From an uncultured Rhodospirillales bacterium (GTDB lineage: Bacteria; Pseudomonadota; Alphaproteobacteria; Acetobacterales; Acetobacteraceae): 18,297 bases of DNA. The position numbers were made by a program, and so were the translations under genes. Location of the stretch: assembly GCA_903844785.1 (NCBI GenBank), contig CAIMVB010000361.1, positions 1 through 18,297 of the forward strand, in the 5' to 3' direction. This document shows, in pieces, positions 1 to 7,792 of this stretch. The notes under the pieces were generated by a model, which was given only the letters and a program-made list of their open reading frames with translations, had not been told where the DNA came from and did no database searches. Within the stretch, counting starts at the first letter, position 1; every line of letters begins with the position of its first letter.

Positions 1-1094
1 AAGGTAGGCTTGCAGGCCTTGCCGCCGCCCATGCGGCTTTCTATCGCGGTGATATCGCGCGCGAGATTGTGGCCTTCCAGCAGCGCGAAGGCGGCTTTCT
101 GACCATGGAGGATATGGCCGGCTTCCGTTCCCGGCTGGAACCCGCCATCACGCGCCGCTGGCGTGGGCATGAGGTGATTACCTGCGGCCCATGGTGCCAG
201 GGCCCCGCATTATTGGAAGCGCTATTGCTGATGGAACGCGCTGGGCTGGATGGGCTGGAACACAACTCGGCGGAATATCTGCATCTTTTCACCGAATGCG
301 TGAAAGCGGCCATGGCGGATCGCGAATATCATTTTGGCGACCCGGCTTTCATTGATGTGCCGCTCGATAAGCTGCTGTCAGACACACATCTGGCAGCACG
401 TGTGGCAGAAATGGACCCGGTGCGCGCGCATCCTGCCATGTATCCACCCTTGCTCGGCGCAGGGCGCGCGGCGGATGGGCCGGTGCGGCGTGACCTGCCG
501 ACGATTGAGGCGGATACATCCTATGTCGCGGTGGTGGATCGTTGGGGCAATGCTTTCAGCGCGACACCTTCGGATGGTTCCTGGAATTCGCCGGTGGTGC
601 CGGGGCTTGGACTCATTCCGTCCAATCGCGGAAGCCAAAGCCGGCCTGATCCCGCGCATCCAGCCGGTGTCGCGCCTGGCAAGCGCCCGCGGCTGACACC
701 CAACCCGGCCATGGTGGTGACGCGCGGCGGCGGGGTGATGCCCTTCGGCACGCCGGGCGGGGATGTGCAAATCCAAGCCATGTTGCAGGTGATGTTGAAT
801 GTGCTGCATTTCGGCATGGAATTGCAGGAAGCGATCGAAGCGCCGCGCGTTTCATCTTATGCCTTCCCATCATCCTTCGCGCCCTTTGATTATTTCCCGC
901 GCCGGCTTGCGGTGGAAACCCGCATTCCTGAAGCGACGCGCAATGCGCTGGCGGGCCGTGGCCATGACATCAAGGAATGGCCAGACATCACCTGGCTGGC
1001 GGGCAGTGTTGAAGCCGTGATGTCTGACCCGGAAGCGGGGCTGGTGCGCGCCGGGGCTGATCCACGTCGCCCGGCTTATGCGATTGCGGGATGA
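1..1094 (+). CDS. ggt: Gamma-glutamyltransferase family protein (5' truncated by window edge)
   Basis: The open frame runs in from the window edge (first complete codon at 3), so the N-terminal part is missing; the GTG at 69 is internal, because family-like sequence (AFYRGDIAREIV) precedes it. The protein is an N-terminal-nucleophile hydrolase that cleaves gamma-glutamyl amides such as glutathione, normally after self-processing into two subunits. The predicted nucleophile and processing site is the Thr encoded at 516-518, in DTSYVAVVD; it aligns with the family TTHxSVVD motif, but Ser-Tyr replaces Thr-His. PSNRGSQ, PGKRPRLTPNPAM and the GTPGGD loop that lines the active site follow in the expected order. 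The variant residues after the nucleophile fit the divergent YwrD-like branch, so the substrate may not be glutathione. The stop overlaps the start of the next gene (ATGA). The signal peptide, if any, lies outside the window. Confidence 0.93.
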   Translation, partial: GRLAGLAAAHAAFYRGDIAREIVAFQQREGGFLTMEDMAGFRSRLEPAITRRWRGHEVITCGPWCQGPALLEALLLMERAGLDGLEHNSAEYLHLFTECVKAAMADREYHFGDPAFIDVPLDKLLSDTHLAARVAEMDPVRAHPAMYPPLLGAGRAADGPVRRDLPTIEADTSYVAVVDRWGNAFSATPSDGSWNSPVVPGLGLIPSNRGSQSRPDPAHPAGVAPGKRPRLTPNPAMVVTRGGGVMPFGTPGGDVQIQAMLQVMLNVLHFGMELQEAIEAPRVSSYAFPSSFAPFDYFPRRLAVETRIPEATRNALAGRGHDIKEWPDITWLAGSVEAVMSDPEAGLVRAGADPRRPAYAIAG

Positions 1095-2989
1095 GTGAGA
1101 AAGCTTCTGCACCAAAGGCAGACGCGCTGCTGAAGCAAGCCATGGCGCGGCTGCAGGCGCGGGAATTTCACGCTGCCGCGCCATTGTTCCAGCGCGCCAT
1201 TGCACTTGGAAGTGATACGCCGGAAATTCGCAATAATCTCGGCCAGGCCTTACGTTTTTCGGGCGATAGCGCAGGCGCCGAAGCCGCTTTCCGGGAAGCG
1301 CTCAGGCAACGCCCGGCTTATGTGCGCGCTGCTGCCAATCTGGCGGCATTGCTTTTGCCAAAGCGCGCCGATGCGGCGACTGAGGTTTTTGCTGCTGTAC
1401 TTGCCGCCGGCGCGGGAGAAGCGCTGCACCGCGCCGCCGCGCAGCTTTGGAAAGATGCTGCTCGGCCAGATCAGGCGCTTCACCATTTGGAAGCGGTGCT
1501 GACGACATCACCGGATGATGCGCTGCTGCGGAGCGAATTGGGCACCACGCTGATGGGGCTTGGCTGTCCAAGTGCGGCGATCCCACATCTGGCGCAGGTG
1601 GCTGCGGCATTGCCGGAACGCGCGGATGCCAAGGTGAATTACGGCCTCGCCTTGCAGCAATCGGGCGATATCGGCGCGGCCATGGCGGTGCAGCGCAGCG
1701 CTATTGAGCAAGACCCGCTCTGCCGCCCGGCCTGGCAAAATCTATTGCTGGGCTTGAATTACATGCCGGGCATTACGGCGGAAGAAGTGGCAGCCGCGCA
1801 TCGCGCCTATGCCGCGCGTTTTGCCCGGCCAGCACCGGCGCCCTTTGCCAATACGCCAGACCCGGATCGGCGGCTGCGGATTGGTATGCTCTCGGGCGAT
1901 TTCCGCCAGCACCCTGTTGGATATTTTCTGGAAGCGGCCATTGCACAGCATCAACGCGCGGGTTTTCACCTAACCGCCTATGATGTCGGCAAACGCGCCG
2001 ATGCCACCACCGCCAGGTTGCGCGGGCTTTTTGATCAATGGAATGCGCTGGGTAGCTTGGATGATGCCGCGATTGCCGCGCATATCCGCGCCGATGCAAT
2101 TGATATTCTGGTGGACCTGACCGGCCATACGGAAGCCAGCCGTATTGGCGTGATGGAATATCGCCCAGCGCCGGTGCAAGTTAGTTGGATTGGCTATGCC
2201 AATACCAATGGCGTCGCCGCGATGGATTGGATCATTGCCGATGCCGTGGTGCTGCCGCCAGAAGATGAAGCGCTGTACAGCGAAAAACCGCTGCGCCTGC
2301 CTGGGTGTTATTTATGCCTAACCCCGCCGCAGGAGGCTGTGGCACCTAGCCCGCCGCCCATGCTGCACCAGGGCCATGTGACCTTCGGCTGCTTCAATAA
2401 CCTGGCGAAGATCAATGATGAGGTTCTGGCCGCCTGGGCCACCATTCTGGCCCGCCTGCCTGATGCGCGGCTTTTGCTGAAAACCAGCGTGCTGGGGGAA
2501 GCCGCCACGGCGCAAAAACTCCGCGCGCGTTTTGCGGTGCTGGGCGGCGATACCCTGCGGCTTGATCTGGAAGGGCATAGCCCGCGCAAGGGCTATTTCG
2601 CGCGCTATGGCACCGTGGATTTCATGCTGGACCCCTTCCCCTTCCCGGGCGGCACCACCACGGCGGAGGCGATCCATGCCGGGGTGCCAAGCCTGACCCG
2701 GCGCGGGCGCGGCGGCATGATCAGCCGCAATGGCGAAACCCTACTGAGCGCGGTGGGGCTGACCGATTGGATTGCGGCGGATACGCAAGATTACATCGAT
2801 AAAGCGGTAGCCTTCGCGGAGGATGGGCAGAGGCTGGCGGCACTGCGCGCCCGGCTTTCGCTTGGGCCCCTGGCCGATGCCGCGACCTATGCCCGAGGCC
2901 TGGAGGCTGGCTGGCGGCGGATTTGGCGCGCTTGGTGCCAGGAACAGGCCAAGGCTGGGGCGATTTCATCGGCGGCGGAAAAGGTCTAG
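1091..2989 (+). CDS. TPR-repeat O-GlcNAc-transferase-like (SPINDLY/GT41) glycosyltransferase
   Basis: This 632-residue protein has two parts. Residues about 5-230 are Ala/Leu-rich helical repeats of TPR type (for example FQRAIALGSDTPEIRNNLGQ). Residues about 258-620 match the GT41 catalytic region: RLRIGMLSGDFRQHPVGYF near 260, DILVDLTGHTE near 340, APVQVSWIGYANTNG, VTFGCFNNLAKI, and the nucleotide-sugar-binding DPFPFPGGTTTAEAI near 520. Bacterial members transfer GlcNAc or a related sugar to proteins, and their TPRs bind the acceptor. The acceptor here is unknown and no flagellin or adhesin gene is nearby. There is no signal peptide, so it is predicted to be cytosolic. The ATG at 1091 overlaps the stop of the preceding gene by 4 bases, implying translational coupling, although no functional link with the peptidase-like neighbour is evident. 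The stop lies 15 bases before the tRNA. Confidence 0.92.
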   Translation: MSEKASAPKADALLKQAMARLQAREFHAAAPLFQRAIALGSDTPEIRNNLGQALRFSGDSAGAEAAFREALRQRPAYVRAAANLAALLLPKRADAATEVFAAVLAAGAGEALHRAAAQLWKDAARPDQALHHLEAVLTTSPDDALLRSELGTTLMGLGCPSAAIPHLAQVAAALPERADAKVNYGLALQQSGDIGAAMAVQRSAIEQDPLCRPAWQNLLLGLNYMPGITAEEVAAAHRAYAARFARPAPAPFANTPDPDRRLRIGMLSGDFRQHPVGYFLEAAIAQHQRAGFHLTAYDVGKRADATTARLRGLFDQWNALGSLDDAAIAAHIRADAIDILVDLTGHTEASRIGVMEYRPAPVQVSWIGYANTNGVAAMDWIIADAVVLPPEDEALYSEKPLRLPGCYLCLTPPQEAVAPSPPPMLHQGHVTFGCFNNLAKINDEVLAAWATILARLPDARLLLKTSVLGEAATAQKLRARFAVLGGDTLRLDLEGHSPRKGYFARYGTVDFMLDPFPFPGGTTTAEAIHAGVPSLTRRGRGGMISRNGETLLSAVGLTDWIAADTQDYIDKAVAFAEDGQRLAALRARLSLGPLADAATYARGLEAGWRRIWRAWCQEQAKAGAISSAAEKV

Positions 2990-3004
2990 TAAACGCTTCG
3001 CCTG

Positions 3005-3087
3005 GCCCGCCTGGCGGAATGGTAGACGCAGCGGACTTAAAATCCGCAGCTCGCAAGGGTGTGGGGGTTCGAGTCCCCCGGTGGGCA
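3005..3087 (+). tRNA. tRNA-Leu (anticodon TAA)
   Basis: An 83-base class II tRNA can be folded by eye. The acceptor stem is GCCCGCC at 3005-3011 against GGTGGGC at 3080-3086, with one G-U pair, and the discriminator is A3087. The anticodon arm is GCGGA-CTTAAAA-TCCGC, giving anticodon TAA (reads UUA/UUG). A long variable arm (GCTC-GCAA-GGGT) is typical of Leu, and the T arm is GGGGG-TTCGAGT-CCCCC. The 3' CCA is not encoded (GGC follows) and must be added after transcription. It sits between the glycosyltransferase gene and the DCC-family gene and may be part of the same transcript. Confidence 0.95.
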
Positions 3088-3129
3088 GGCAGTTCTTGTG
3101 TTCAGGCATCGCTGCATCACATGCGGTGC

Positions 3130-3483
3130 ATGTCTCAGCCCAATGTGACCATCTGGTTTGACGGTGCCTGCCCGCTTTGCCTGCGGGAAATCGCACTGAT
3201 GCGCCGGCTGGATCGGCGTGGCGCGATCAGCTTTCTGGATATTGGCGATAGCGCCACAAGCTGCCCGATTGACCCCGCGCTTCTGCTCGCACGGTTTCAT
3301 GCGCGGGAAGGCGATGGGCCATTGTTGCATGGCGCGGCGGCCTTTGCGGCCATGTGGCGCGCCATTCCACTGCTGCGCCCGCTTGGCATCGCGGCGCGCT
3401 TGCCGCCGGTATTGTGGGTGCTGGAAGGCGCTTATCGCGCCTTCCTTCGGGTGCGGCCGCGCTTGCAGGCTTGGGCGCGATAA
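3130..3483 (+). CDS. DCC-family (DUF393, YuxK-like) thiol-disulfide protein
   Basis: This small 117-residue protein opens with TIWFDGACPLC, the defining DxxCPxC motif (Asp11, Cys14, Cys17). A basic helix and a C-terminal hydrophobic stretch (AIPLLRPLGIAARLPPVLWVLEG) ending in VRPRL follow. The family is annotated as thiol-disulfide oxidoreductase-like on the strength of the CxxC-type pair; its physiological substrate is not established. The frame is open much further upstream, but that extension would overlap the tRNA and the preceding gene, so a start after the tRNA is required. ATG 3130 gives the usual family N-terminus; ATG 3121 would add three residues. Neither has a clear Shine-Dalgarno. 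The end lies 6 bases from the stop of the convergent Bug-protein gene. Confidence 0.85.
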   Translation: MSQPNVTIWFDGACPLCLREIALMRRLDRRGAISFLDIGDSATSCPIDPALLLARFHAREGDGPLLHGAAAFAAMWRAIPLLRPLGIAARLPPVLWVLEGAYRAFLRVRPRLQAWAR

Positions 3484-3489
3484 AGCGCT

Positions 3490-4473
3490 TCAGCTTTGCA
3501 GTTTGATGCCAGATTCGCGGATCACGCGTGCCCATTTGGCAATGTCATCGGCAATCCTGGCGCGCATCTGGTCACTATCGCCATCCACAATATCAAGGCC
3601 AAGCCCGGTAAAGCGTTGGCGCATGGCAGGTTCTGCCAGAATGGCCCGCGATGTCGCCTGCACGCGGTTCAGGATGGGCTGCGGCGTGCCTGCCGGCGCC
3701 ATGGTGCCGAACCAGGAACTGGCTTCAAAGCCTGGGAAGCCTTGCTCAACCAGCGTCGGCATTTCCGGCGCGTTGGTTGAGCGTTGCAGCGTGGTGATGC
3801 CAAGCCCGCGCAACTGCCCATCGCGTACCATGGGCAGCACGGCGCCAATATTCTGGATGCCGATCTGCACACTGCCATTCAGCACATCGGCCATATTCGC
3901 GCCGCGATAGGGGATGTGTTCCATCTTGATGCCGGCCTGGCTGCAGAACATCTCACCCGCAGCATGCTGCGGCGTGCCGACGCCCGGCGTACCATAGGAT
4001 ACCTTGCCCGGATTGGCCTTTGCGTAAGCGACCAATTCCTGGATCGTGCGCGGCGGAAAATCGCGGTTCGACACAAAAAGCGATGGCATGGCGAAGGCAA
4101 GATGAATCGGCGCCAAATCCTTCACGGGATCAAAAGGCAGGCGCTGCAGGTTTGGCAGAAGGGTTAAGGCGGCACTTGCCGCCCACATCAGCGTATAGCC
4201 ATCCGGCGCCGATTTCGCGACGCGATCCACGCCAATAGCGCCGGAATTGCCCGCGACATTTTCGACCACGACGGGCTGGCCCCAGGCTTCGCTGAATTTC
4301 TGCGCGAAAAGCCGGCCTGTCACATCCGTGGCACTGCCGGCGGTGAAGCCCACCACCAGCCGCACTGGGCGATCCGGCCAAGCGCCCTGCGCAAAGGCCC
4401 CGGTTGCAGCGCTAGCCCCGGCCAAAGCGACGCCGCCCAACACCAGGCCGCGCCGCGAAAGCGATGCTGTCAT
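3490..4473 (-). CDS. Bug/TctC-family tripartite tricarboxylate transporter substrate-binding protein
   Basis: This 327-residue periplasmic solute-binding protein begins with a twin-arginine-like signal (LSRRGLVLGGVALAGASAATGAFA, abbreviated in function: basic Arg pair, hydrophobic core, small residues before the cleavage site). The mature start is AWPDRPVRLVVGFTAGSATD, the standard Bug opening whose loop binds the ligand carboxylate. GQPVVVENVAGNSGAIG, APDGYTLMW and YGTPGVGTPQHAAGEMF are further family signatures. Length is normal for the family. No TctA/TctB membrane genes are near, so it is an orphan binding protein, as is common in Acetobacteraceae and Burkholderiales; the ligand cannot be predicted. 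The ATG at 4473 is chosen over an upstream in-frame ATG at 4566 because it has a strong Shine-Dalgarno (GGGGAGG, complement of 4480-4486, spacing 6) and directly begins the signal peptide. Confidence 0.93.
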   Translation of the reverse strand: MTASLSRRGLVLGGVALAGASAATGAFAQGAWPDRPVRLVVGFTAGSATDVTGRLFAQKFSEAWGQPVVVENVAGNSGAIGVDRVAKSAPDGYTLMWAASAALTLLPNLQRLPFDPVKDLAPIHLAFAMPSLFVSNRDFPPRTIQELVAYAKANPGKVSYGTPGVGTPQHAAGEMFCSQAGIKMEHIPYRGANMADVLNGSVQIGIQNIGAVLPMVRDGQLRGLGITTLQRSTNAPEMPTLVEQGFPGFEASSWFGTMAPAGTPQPILNRVQATSRAILAEPAMRQRFTGLGLDIVDGDSDQMRARIADDIAKWARVIRESGIKLQS

Positions 4474-4479
4474 GAATTT

Positions 4480-4486
4480 CCTCCCC
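4480..4486 (-). promoter_or_regulatory. Ribosome binding site of the Bug-protein gene
   Basis: The minus strand reads GGGGAGG, 6 bases before the ATG at 4473. It is the strongest Shine-Dalgarno in this part of the window and decides the start against the 31-residue longer frame. Confidence 0.8.
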
Positions 4487-4502
4487 AAGATTTTTTGCGC
4501 CT

Positions 4503-4525
4503 CGCTGAAGCCTAAGCCATCAGCG
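4503..4525. repeat. 6-bp inverted repeat upstream of the Bug-protein gene
   Basis: CGCTGA (4503-4508) and TCAGCG (4520-4525) form a perfect 6-bp inverted repeat with an 11-base spacer, 30 bases upstream of the Bug-protein start. An operator half-site pair or a 5'-leader hairpin is possible. The A run that follows on the minus strand is the wrong base for an intrinsic terminator of the upstream GNAT gene. The rest of the 119-base gap shows no clear promoter. Confidence 0.3.
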
Positions 4526-4592
4526 GGATTGGGGAAGCGTAACGCGGGAAAACGCGCGCCGTCCACGCAAAAGCGGGGCGGCGGCGCGGGCT

Positions 4593-5204
4593 TCAGGCCG
4601 AAACTTGTCGCGCCAGATCGTGCTTGGCGAGTGCCGCCCCCGCCGCCCAGGCCGGCACCACGGGCCGTGGCTTTTCGAACCAGAGGCAGGTTTCCTCAAT
4701 GCCGCGCGCGGGGCACCAGATGCGCCCTTCCCCTAGCGGGCCAAAGCCGAGCAAGCGGATCACGGCCAATGAGGCCGCGTTATCCGGCTGCACCGCTGCG
4801 CGCAGGCAATCAATATCCATGTGTTTGAAGGCAAGATCCACCGCGACCGGCCCGGCTTCGCGCATCAACCCCTGACCCTGGTACTTTTCCCCAAGCCAAT
4901 AGGTAGTGAGCGCTACCCGGTCATCACCCGGCGGGCAGACCAGGCTGACCCAGCCGCACATGGCGCCATCAGCTTTGCGTTCCACCGCCAGCGGCAGGGA
5001 CCGCCTTTCCGAAGCGGCGCCGCGCGCCGAGGTGATTTTCTCCTCCGCCATCGGTGAGGAGAAAGGCACCGGCCAAGAGGCCAGGCGCTTGCTGATCGCC
5101 TCCGTCATCATCTCCGCAATCGCTGGGGCATCGCGGCCTTCGACGCAGCGCAACCGAAGGCGAGGCGTTTCCGCTACGGGAGCGGATGGGAGAAAAACAA
5201 CCAT
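4593..5204 (-). CDS. GNAT-family N-acetyltransferase (RimJ/RimL-like)
   Basis: This 203-residue protein has the RimJ/RimL-type opening ETPRLRLRCVEGRDAPAIAEMM, the acetyl-CoA-binding segment YWLGEKYQGQGLMREA (Q/R-x-x-G-x-G/A pattern, written here GQGLM) near residues 103-120, and the motif-B stretch LRAAVQPDNAASLAVIRLLGF, which is typical of the family. The C-terminal 25 residues (after WFEKPRP) are an Ala-rich tail. It would transfer acetyl from acetyl-CoA to an amine, either a protein N-terminus or a small molecule; the substrate is unknown. It lies 24 bases after the aldehyde dehydrogenase stop on the same strand, so it could be the last gene of the carotenoid operon. However, it lacks the 4-base overlaps that join the others, and the gap is very AT-rich. 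There is no Shine-Dalgarno before the ATG. Confidence 0.88.
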   Translation of the reverse strand: MVVFLPSAPVAETPRLRLRCVEGRDAPAIAEMMTEAISKRLASWPVPFSSPMAEEKITSARGAASERRSLPLAVERKADGAMCGWVSLVCPPGDDRVALTTYWLGEKYQGQGLMREAGPVAVDLAFKHMDIDCLRAAVQPDNAASLAVIRLLGFGPLGEGRIWCPARGIEETCLWFEKPRPVVPAWAAGAALAKHDLARQVSA

Positions 5205-5228
5205 AAGATGTATATAGTATATAGAAAA
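5205..5228 (-). promoter_or_regulatory. AT-rich gap with tandem TATATAG; possible promoter of the GNAT gene
   Basis: This 24-base gap separates two minus-strand genes and contains TATATAG twice in tandem (5211-5224), strikingly AT-rich for this genome. On the minus strand it offers -10-like hexamers TATACT and TATATA ending 12 and 7 bases before the GNAT ATG. Either would place the transcript start at or within a few bases of the ATG, consistent with the missing Shine-Dalgarno and a leaderless mRNA. No convincing -35 box is visible. This is inference from sequence pattern only. Confidence 0.3.
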
Positions 5229-6569
5229 CTATTTAGCCAGAAGATTCTTTAACCGTTCTACAGCTTTTCCGCGAGGTTGATCGAATAGGCGCGATAAGGA
5301 AAAAATCCCATGCCAAGCTCGGGCGCGATGATGAGAAAATTCCATGAAGCCCGCCCGGCCATTTCGTCGCCCAAAGCCAGAATCGCCTGATCCACCAAAG
5401 CCTAAGGCCTGAAATCCGGCAAATTCCACTGTGCGTCCGGCGATGAGGGCGCTGCCTTTCGCAGCGGCAGAAATAAGATCTTCTTCCTTTGAATCGGCGC
5501 CAAACAGATAAATCGCAAGCGGCGCGGGCTGGGATGCAACCCAGGCGAGTGCTCTTTCCAATGAAGTTTCTTCGCGCAAAAGTAGTATAGGGCCGAAGAT
5601 TTCTTCCTGGCAGATCGGCGCTTCGGGCGGCGCTTCCGCCAGCCTCAGCGCCATGCGCCGTCCATGGCCATCCTCTGCCAGGGGGGTCAGGCTGGCGCCG
5701 GCCATCAGGCGTTCAAGCCGGGCATATTGGGCGGCATTGATCACCGCGGTTTCTGGCAAGCCGATGCCGGTTTGGCGGCAGGCTTCGATGAAGGCCTGCT
5801 TGCTATGGCCGACCAGCAGCACCGTATCCGGCGCCACACAGGTCTGCCCGGCGTTGAAGGCCTTGCCGGCCAGAATATCCCGCGCGGCGCGTTTGAGATC
5901 CGCCCCCGGCAGCACCAGCACAGGACATTTGCCGCCCAATTCCAGCGTGAGTGGCGTCAGGTTCGGCGCAGCGGCCGCCATGATTTTGCGCCCCGTGGCC
6001 GTGCTGCCGGTGAAGACCAAATGATCCCAGCGCTGTGCCGCGAAATCCGCACCGATTTCCGCCCCGCCTTGCACGCAAAGCGCGATATCATCGCCCAAGG
6101 CAGCGCGCAGGATTTCCGCAATAAGTGCGGCGGTGCGCGGCAGCGCTTCCGATGGCTTCACACAAACCCGGTTGCCAGCGGCGATGGCATCAATCGCGGG
6201 CAGCAGCGCCAATTGCACCGGGTAATTCCACGGCGCCATGATGCCGATCACGCCTTTCGGGACGCATTCTTCCCGCGCACGCGCTGGCCAGAAAGGGTAG
6301 GGCACGCTCACGCGACGCGGGCGCATCCAAAGCCAAAGATTGCGCCGCACATAAAGCGCCGCATCCGCCACCAGCAACACATCCGCAAGTAAGGTTTCAA
6401 TCGGTGCGCGGCCTTCATATTCCGCATCCAGCACCGCCATGATGTCCGGCGCGCGTTTCTTCACCTCGCGCGCCAGGGAAAGCAGCATCGCGCGGCGCTG
6501 CTTGAGGTTTGGCGCGCCATCTCGCGCTTCAGCGACGCGCAAGGCGGCAAGGGCTTCGGCGGGGGTCAT
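5229..6569 (-). CDS. Aldehyde dehydrogenase (coniferyl-aldehyde/diapolycopenal dehydrogenase type)
   Basis: This 446-residue NAD(P)-dependent aldehyde dehydrogenase has the catalytic set in order: Asn115 in MAPWNYP, Lys138 in VKPSEA, FTGSTATGR near 187, Glu210 in LELGGK, nucleophile Cys244 in GQTCVAPD, and QEEIFGP near 321. The overall form is the short, class-3-like ALDH group that includes coniferyl aldehyde dehydrogenases and the C30 carotenoid aldehyde dehydrogenases. Its ATG overlaps the HpnE stop (ATGA), so it belongs to the carotenoid operon. The natural role would be oxidation of a 4,4'-diapolycopene-type terminal aldehyde to the acid that is then glycosylated, as AldH does in staphyloxanthin synthesis. 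The last third of the gene (about 5229-5580) has a GC content near 52% by hand count, clearly below the rest. The carotenoid role is inferred from context; the enzyme class is clear. Confidence 0.92.
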   Translation of the reverse strand: MTPAEALAALRVAEARDGAPNLKQRRAMLLSLAREVKKRAPDIMAVLDAEYEGRAPIETLLADVLLVADAALYVRRNLWLWMRPRRVSVPYPFWPARAREECVPKGVIGIMAPWNYPVQLALLPAIDAIAAGNRVCVKPSEALPRTAALIAEILRAALGDDIALCVQGGAEIGADFAAQRWDHLVFTGSTATGRKIMAAAAPNLTPLTLELGGKCPVLVLPGADLKRAARDILAGKAFNAGQTCVAPDTVLLVGHSKQAFIEACRQTGIGLPETAVINAAQYARLERLMAGASLTPLAEDGHGRRMALRLAEAPPEAPICQEEIFGPILLLREETSLERALAWVASQPAPLAIYLFGADSKEEDLISAAAKGSALIAGRTVEFAGFQALGFGGSGDSGFGRRNGRAGFMEFSHHRARAWHGIFSLSRLFDQPRGKAVERLKNLLAK

Positions 6570-7792
6570 CGCGGCACGGCTTTAGCGGCAGCCTCACCGG
6601 AAAGCACCGCAGCTTCAATGGTGGCGGGCAGGCGCGGCCAGGTCCAATCCCCGGCCAGGACCAGATTGCGATAAATCTGCCGTAGCGGCTGCGGCGGCAT
6701 GCCAACCGCATGGCGCGGCGTGGCGCGGCGTTCCTTCACGGCACGCATCGCGGGCGGGCTTTCCGGCCAATCGCCCGGTAGGCCGAAAGCCTTGGCGGCA
6801 GCGCGAATTTCCGCCCAGGCGCGTGGCGCAAGATCAGGCGCTTGTTCTTCCACTTCCGCATCCGCCGCGCTGACGGTGACACTCACGCCACTTGGCCGCA
6901 CCAGCACCCATTGCGTGAGGCCGCCCAGCACCCCGATGAACCGCACCGGCCCTTTGCCGCGATGCGCGAAATGCAGATTGAGGATTGGCGCATGGCGTTC
7001 CGGCACACGCAGTTTTGGGATCAGCCGCGCCACTTCCCAAGGCGGCAGTGCCAGCACAATTTCATCACGCGCTTGAAGCATGATGCTGTCATCGCCGAAA
7101 TGCAGTGCAATAATGCGCCCTTCCGCTTCCGTCATGGCGCGGAGCCTGGCACCAAAGCGAATGGTGGCGCCAGCCTGTTCCAAAGTGCGCAAGGCAGGCG
7201 CGATCAAATCCGGCCCCAGCCCATCGCGTGCCACCAGCAGTGCACCCGCCCCAGGCCGCCCAAGCCGGCGCAACACCACGCCAAGCCGCGCGGAAGACGC
7301 CTCATGCCCCGGCGTATTCAGCGCCGCCACAGTGAGCGGTTCGATCAGCGCACGATAAAGCACGGGATGCGCCGCCATGGCTGCCGCGACAGGCCGATCA
7401 CCAATGGGCAAGGCCAGGCGCAGCAGCGCAAGGATGCCACTGGCGCTCAAGCCCGGTGGGCGTTTGGCAGGGTCGCGCCAGGCGAGCGGGCTGGCGGCGA
7501 TGCGCCGCGCGCTGCCATCAGCCAAATCGAAAACCGGCAGGCCTTCCGGTTCGGCTTCCACCCAAGCATCGCGCGCGCCGATATCAGACAGAAAGCGCAA
7601 AGCGGCACGATTGGCGCCCATCAGCGCATGGGTGCCGTTATCTGTGCCATCCGGCAGCGCGCGGCAGCGCCCGCCGGCGACAGGTGTGGCTTCGTGTAGC
7701 ACCACTTGGCGCCCGGATTGTGCCAGGCGCAAAGCCGCCACCAGCCCCGCAACGCCTGCGCCAATCACATGGCAGGTGGCTTGCAGGCTCAC
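6566..7792 (-). CDS. hpnE: Hydroxysqualene dehydroxylase HpnE (FAD-dependent)
   Basis: This 408-residue flavoprotein has an N-terminal dinucleotide fold (VIGAGVAGLVAALRLA, then HEATPVAGGRCR) and the C-terminal FAD motif LVLAGDWTWPRLPATIEAAV, whose GDWT...LPATIE form is characteristic of HpnE within the phytoene-desaturase-like amine oxidases. HpnE reduces hydroxysqualene to squalene, the last step of the HpnC-HpnD-HpnE route. The start is GTG at 7792, overlapping the TGA of the HpnCD gene (GTGA), and the stop overlaps the ATG of the aldehyde dehydrogenase. This position directly after the HpnCD fusion and inside a carotenoid operon implies that the squalene made here feeds pigment synthesis. 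Length is slightly under the usual 420-450. Confidence 0.93.
   Translation of the reverse strand: MSLQATCHVIGAGVAGLVAALRLAQSGRQVVLHEATPVAGGRCRALPDGTDNGTHALMGANRAALRFLSDIGARDAWVEAEPEGLPVFDLADGSARRIAASPLAWRDPAKRPPGLSASGILALLRLALPIGDRPVAAAMAAHPVLYRALIEPLTVAALNTPGHEASSARLGVVLRRLGRPGAGALLVARDGLGPDLIAPALRTLEQAGATIRFGARLRAMTEAEGRIIALHFGDDSIMLQARDEIVLALPPWEVARLIPKLRVPERHAPILNLHFAHRGKGPVRFIGVLGGLTQWVLVRPSGVSVTVSAADAEVEEQAPDLAPRAWAEIRAAAKAFGLPGDWPESPPAMRAVKERRATPRHAVGMPPQPLRQIYRNLVLAGDWTWPRLPATIEAAVLSGEAAAKAVPR

Noticed and set aside
2923..3129. N-terminal extension of the DCC-family frame back to 2923.
   Set aside because: It would overlap the glycosyltransferase gene and translate through the tRNA-Leu; the family N-terminus begins at 3130.
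3482..3497. Possible bidirectional terminator AAAGC...GCTTT between the convergent DCC and Bug genes.
   Set aside because: The stem is only 5 bp and A/U-rich, it overlaps both stop regions, and there is no proper T run; too weak to call.
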